DNA of 64,000 nucleotides from Prorocentrum cordatum (Eukaryota > Sar > Dinophyceae > Prorocentrales > Prorocentraceae). Both the position numbers and the translations under genes were made by a program. Each line of letters starts with the position of its first letter. Position 1 is the stretch's first letter. Positions 61,356 to 64,000 of the stretch are shown here, in pieces. The stretch lies in contig CAUYUJ010022515.1 in NCBI GenBank assembly GCA_963575745.1, positions 48,740-112,739 on the forward strand. Direction: 5' to 3'. The notes beneath the pieces are model-generated. The model was not told the DNA's origin. It searched no databases and saw nothing but the letters and a program-made list of their open reading frames with translations.

Positions 61356-61442
61356 CCCTTTGCAACGACCCTGCGAAGACCCCTGCAACGACCCTGCAAC
61401 GACCCTTCAAAGACCCTGCGAAGAACCTGCAATACCTCGCAG
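61356..61442. repeat. ACGACCCTGCA minisatellite
   Basis: Six or seven degenerate units of 10-12 bp (CAACGACCCTG, CGAAGACCCCTG). Confidence 0.8.
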
Positions 61443-61539
61443 CCCGATCAGTCGTGAGGCGTCCATCGGACGCGAAAAGGCGAGACCGCACACACGCTGA
61501 ATTTCCTTAGGCGTTTCAGTGCTGTGTCTTTGTCGTGAT

Positions 61540-62030
61540 GACCTTGGGGCTCCTTCGGGGAGGCCTCTTGGGGCCGTCTTGAGCCCCATGGTTCAAATAA
61601 GGGGGAGCTTTTATTTGCCCCCCCTCCTCTCGCAGGCTAAACACGGGCGTGTTTGGGCCCTCTTGGGGCATTCTTGTGGCGCTCTTGGGGCGCTCTTGGG
61701 CGCTCTTGGGGCGGTCTTGGGCTCCTCTTGGGGCTCTCTCGAGCCATCTTGGGGCCATCTTGAGGTCTGGAGAGCCCATCGGGAACGAAACAGCGAGAAC
61801 GCGAAACACATTAATTTCCAATTTGTGTTCGAAGGAGTGTGGCTGCTTGGGGGCTTCCTTGGGCGGTTCGGAGGGCCCTTGGAACCGTCTTGGGGCTGTT
61901 TTGGGACCTCTTGGAGATACGTCGGAGGCTATATTGAGCCACCTTGGGTTATCTTGGAGGTCATTGTGGGGTCTCCGAGGCTCTCTTAGAGCAAGCTTGG
62001 GCCATCTTGGGCGTTACAACTGCCAGCGCC
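61540..62030 (+). repeat. Family D repeat, locus 61.5 kb
   Basis: TCTTGGGGC, GCTCTTGGGCGC and CCATCTTGGGG words over about 490 bp, as at 36.8 and 50.4-54.2 kb. Confidence 0.75.
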
Positions 62031-62039
62031 CCCCCTCCC

Positions 62040-62085
62040 AGGCCCAGGGGAGGGGGTAGGGGTAGGGGTAGGGGGAGGGGTCAAG
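62040..62085. repeat. GGGGTA-type G-rich tract
   Basis: Four or five GGGGTAG units. Telomere-like in look, but not the TTTAGGG repeat known from dinoflagellates. Confidence 0.7.
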
Positions 62086-62204
62086 ACACAGTCCTAAATA
62101 GCAAGCCGTCAAGGTCACTACCACCCGCCCTCCCAACACATAAGTAACACCCAAGCCTCAGCATGTCCAGCGGTCGTCTTTGGATGGACAGTTAAGAGAA
62201 CCAG

Positions 62205-62405
62205 CGCCGAGTCCATGTGCGCGACGCTGGGGCGAGGTGCGCCACGCGTGCCAGGCGCGCCACGCGCGCCAGGCACCCCTGGGGCCCGTCTGGTGCGCCA
62301 GATGCGCCACGTGCCTCCGCGTGCGCCAGGTGCGCTGCATACCCCAGCCGCGCCAGGTGCGCCACGTTCGGGGCACGTGCAGAGTGTGTCAGGTGCGCCT
62401 GCGCA
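62205..62405. repeat. GCGCCACGCGTGCCAGG short repeats
   Basis: Degenerate units of 8-10 bp (GTGCGCCA, CGCGCCAG) over 200 bp. Open frames with Ala/Arg/Cys are repeat translations. Confidence 0.75.
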
Positions 62406-62429
62406 CGTGACGACACACATTGGGAAACA

Positions 62430-62760
62430 TGTCGGCCCCACCATCCTTGTCGAAAACCAAAGCCCATCACTGTGTCTGGTGGGCCTGCGCACAGCAGGCC
62501 ATAAGCCACCATCCCCGCCGTCCCTGTCAAACACCACTTGGCAGTGTTCGCGGTGCGGTCGCGCACGATGCACATTTAGCCGCGAGGTGCATTCCGTACG
62601 TTTTGTTTTGTTGTGAGGCATGGTACTCTGCGCACAGCAAACAATATGCTGACACCCCCGCCGTCCCTGTCCCTTTCAAAAACAATACGAATTGTTCGCG
62701 GGCCTCACGAACATGGCTCAAGATTTTGCCCCGAAGTGTACTTTGTTTTATTTTTTGACT
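62430..62760 (+). repeat. Direct duplication with 145-bp spacing
   Basis: GCGCACAGCA, CCCCGCCGTCCCTGTC and CAAAAACAA-like words at 62486-62545 recur at 62632-62690. GACAAGGATGGT near 62870 is inverted relative to 62442-62455. Confidence 0.55.
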
Positions 62761-63125
62761 GTGATGGTAGGGTGTGGGCCCGCATCGGGTTGTTTGCGCA
62801 TGCTCCGGATTTGGATGCAAAGTGTGTGTGTGTGTGCGCGTGTGTGTTCGTATTGTTTGTGACAAGGATGGTTCGGGGTGGTCCTCATGGGGTCCACATC
62901 TTTCCTGGTTGGTTGCCGGTCGCCTGGGGGAGGGGGTGTCTATTCAGAAGGAACAATGATCAACCCCTCCCCCGAGCAGGGGAAGGAGGGAACAGTGGCA
63001 GGGATAAAGCAAAACTCGTTAAACCACCTACGCATAGAGGGCTGGTGGGATTCTGTAGTCGATTGCGAAGGCCTTACGGCCGGTGCCGCCGACCCTGGAG
63101 GGCGACCCATGCGTTCTCGTATGTG
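62761..63125. other. No gene recognised
   Basis: GT microsatellite at 62822-62850, otherwise ordinary sequence. Confidence 0.4.
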
Positions 63126-63127
63126 GC

Positions 63128-63235
63128 GGGGGGGGGCCTCTTGGGGCTTCCTGGGGGCCTCTTGGGGGTCTCGTGGTGGCCTCTTGGGGGCATCTTGGGG
63201 CGGCTCGGGCGGCTCGGGCGCGGCCCCGAAACAAT
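63128..63235 (+). repeat. Family D repeat fragment
   Basis: GGGGCCTCTTGGGGCTTCCTG and GGCCTCTTGGGGGTC units. Confidence 0.7.
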
Positions 63236-63261
63236 AAAGAATCCCTACGTGCAGCACTTGC

Positions 63262-63350
63262 GGGGGGGGCGTCGTATCTGAGTGGCGCCCCCCCCCCAGG
63301 ACCCCCCCCCGGGACCCCCCCGCTACCCCCCCACCCTCCCCGCGGGGGAG
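63262..63350. repeat. G-run and C-run tracts
   Basis: G7 at 63262, then C-runs of 7-10 separated by AGGA and GGGA. Confidence 0.9.
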
Positions 63351-63602
63351 GGATCAAAGGGAAGGGGCTTCCCTTCGACTCAAATACGACGTTGCTGAAG
63401 TTCATTTGGGCTGGCGCGCTTGAGCAGGGGCCCCTGCTGGGAAAGAGGACGGGAGTGGCGACGGGCCCACGGAAAGGGAGGCGCAAGGAAGGGGGACGAC
63501 AGAGACGACGACCAACGAACAACGGGGATGGCGTCTCGAACGGAAAAGCCCCTCACACACGCCGACAGGGTCGGCGGATTTCCTATTCGATTCTTTTGCA
63601 AG

Positions 63603-63740
63603 GAGCACGAGATCGAGGGGAATCTGGAGGCCGCCCTGCTGAAGCAGAAGTCGCTGGCCACGATCGAGGGCCCCGATGGGGGCCGCTGCCCCCTGCGATG
63701 TCGCTGCCTCGGCGCTGCCTCTCTCAAGAAGCCCAGGGAG
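63603..63740 (+). CDS. Candidate exon, unknown protein
   Basis: After a pyrimidine-rich acceptor CGATTCTTTTGCAAG the frame reads EHEIEGNLEAALLKQKSLAT and IEGPDGGRCPLRCRCLGAAS, with balanced composition and G/C-ending codons. Three Cys (CPLRCRC) could be a turn of a metal-binding fold. The donor is near AAGCCCAGGGAG. The frame remains open to 63887, where a hydrophobic stretch VGVLLSLLILLPVLP ends at TGA; that part may be intron. No upstream exon identified. Confidence 0.4.
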
Positions 63741-64000
63741 ACACACAATACACACATCCCAGGATTTCACATTTTCCATAAATTTTGTGCATTTTCGTCT
63801 TCCCAGCAAGTGTTTCAGTGGGAATCTATGATTATGGGTGTCGGTGTCCTGCTCTCCCTCCTGATTCTACTCCCCGTTCTCCCCTGAGATCCGGGCGTTG
63901 CAAGTTGTTTCGTACCGGACGCTTTGGCGCCTGCTTTGGGGCCTGGGACCATCACATTTCGATCCGGCGCGAAGAGTGCCGCAGAGAGGAGGGTCTCTTC
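63741..64000. other. End of window, unassigned
   Basis: Hydrophobic frame to 63887, then ordinary sequence. A downstream exon could lie outside the window. Confidence 0.3.

Noticed and set aside
62040-62085. Possible internal telomere repeat
   Set aside because: Units are GGGGTA-like, not the TTTAGGG type; too short.

Overview
The window looks like nuclear DNA of a core dinoflagellate; Prorocentrum or a relative would fit, but that is an inference. It is very GC-rich and gene-poor, with long trinucleotide microsatellites. Exon-like segments end at non-canonical GA or GC donors as well as GT donors. Decayed LINE-type retroelements carry a zinc-ribbon, an endonuclease/exonuclease/phosphatase (EEP) domain, a reverse transcriptase (RT) and an RNase H. 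Many short palindromic elements have long terminal inverted repeats (TIRs), and some of them sit exactly where introns must be. No bacterial, viral, rRNA, tRNA or CRISPR feature was seen.

Layout. 0-1.8 kb: short repeats and two palindromic elements. 1.8-4.3 kb: LINE remnant 1 (plus strand). 4.3-9.8 kb: two candidate exons and a second endonuclease remnant. 9.8-18.8 kb: a TIR element, (GAC)n/(GTC)n arrays, a 21-bp minisatellite, an AT-rich block and candidate exons. 18.8-19.4 kb: an exon and an array of ~100-bp repeats. 19.85-22.8 kb: the most complete LINE (minus strand, RT/RNase H). 23-26 kb: minus-strand coding-like ORFs. 26-31 kb: a G-run array, a second ~100-bp array and 1.3 kb of (CTA)n. 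33-42 kb: introner-like elements, a degenerate EF-hand gene in pieces and a 1.74-kb tandem duplication. 43-44.6 kb: a third ~100-bp array. 45.7-48.6 kb: a split class I methyltransferase gene. 49.5-54.5 kb: tandem family D repeats interrupted by a 2.1-kb insertion. 54.7-60.3 kb: the gene-richest part, with a clean two-exon gene (56.7-57.2), a convergent minus-strand gene and a multi-exon gene of unknown function. 60.3-64 kb: mostly repeats, with one candidate exon near the end.

The most interesting signal is the set of short TIR elements. At 36.28 and 41.56 kb, two unrelated families interrupt EF-hand coding sequence. Each is flanked by a target-site duplication (5 and 7 bp), each reads as a GA-AG intron, and removing each restores the frame exactly. 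Six other TIR families, and introns flanked by 20-36 bp direct repeats of exon sequence, suggest that several intron-creating routes act in the same region. Genes are mostly plus strand and do not form an obvious pathway. Coding calls rest on reading frame, composition, motif and splice-site inspection only; no database search was possible.
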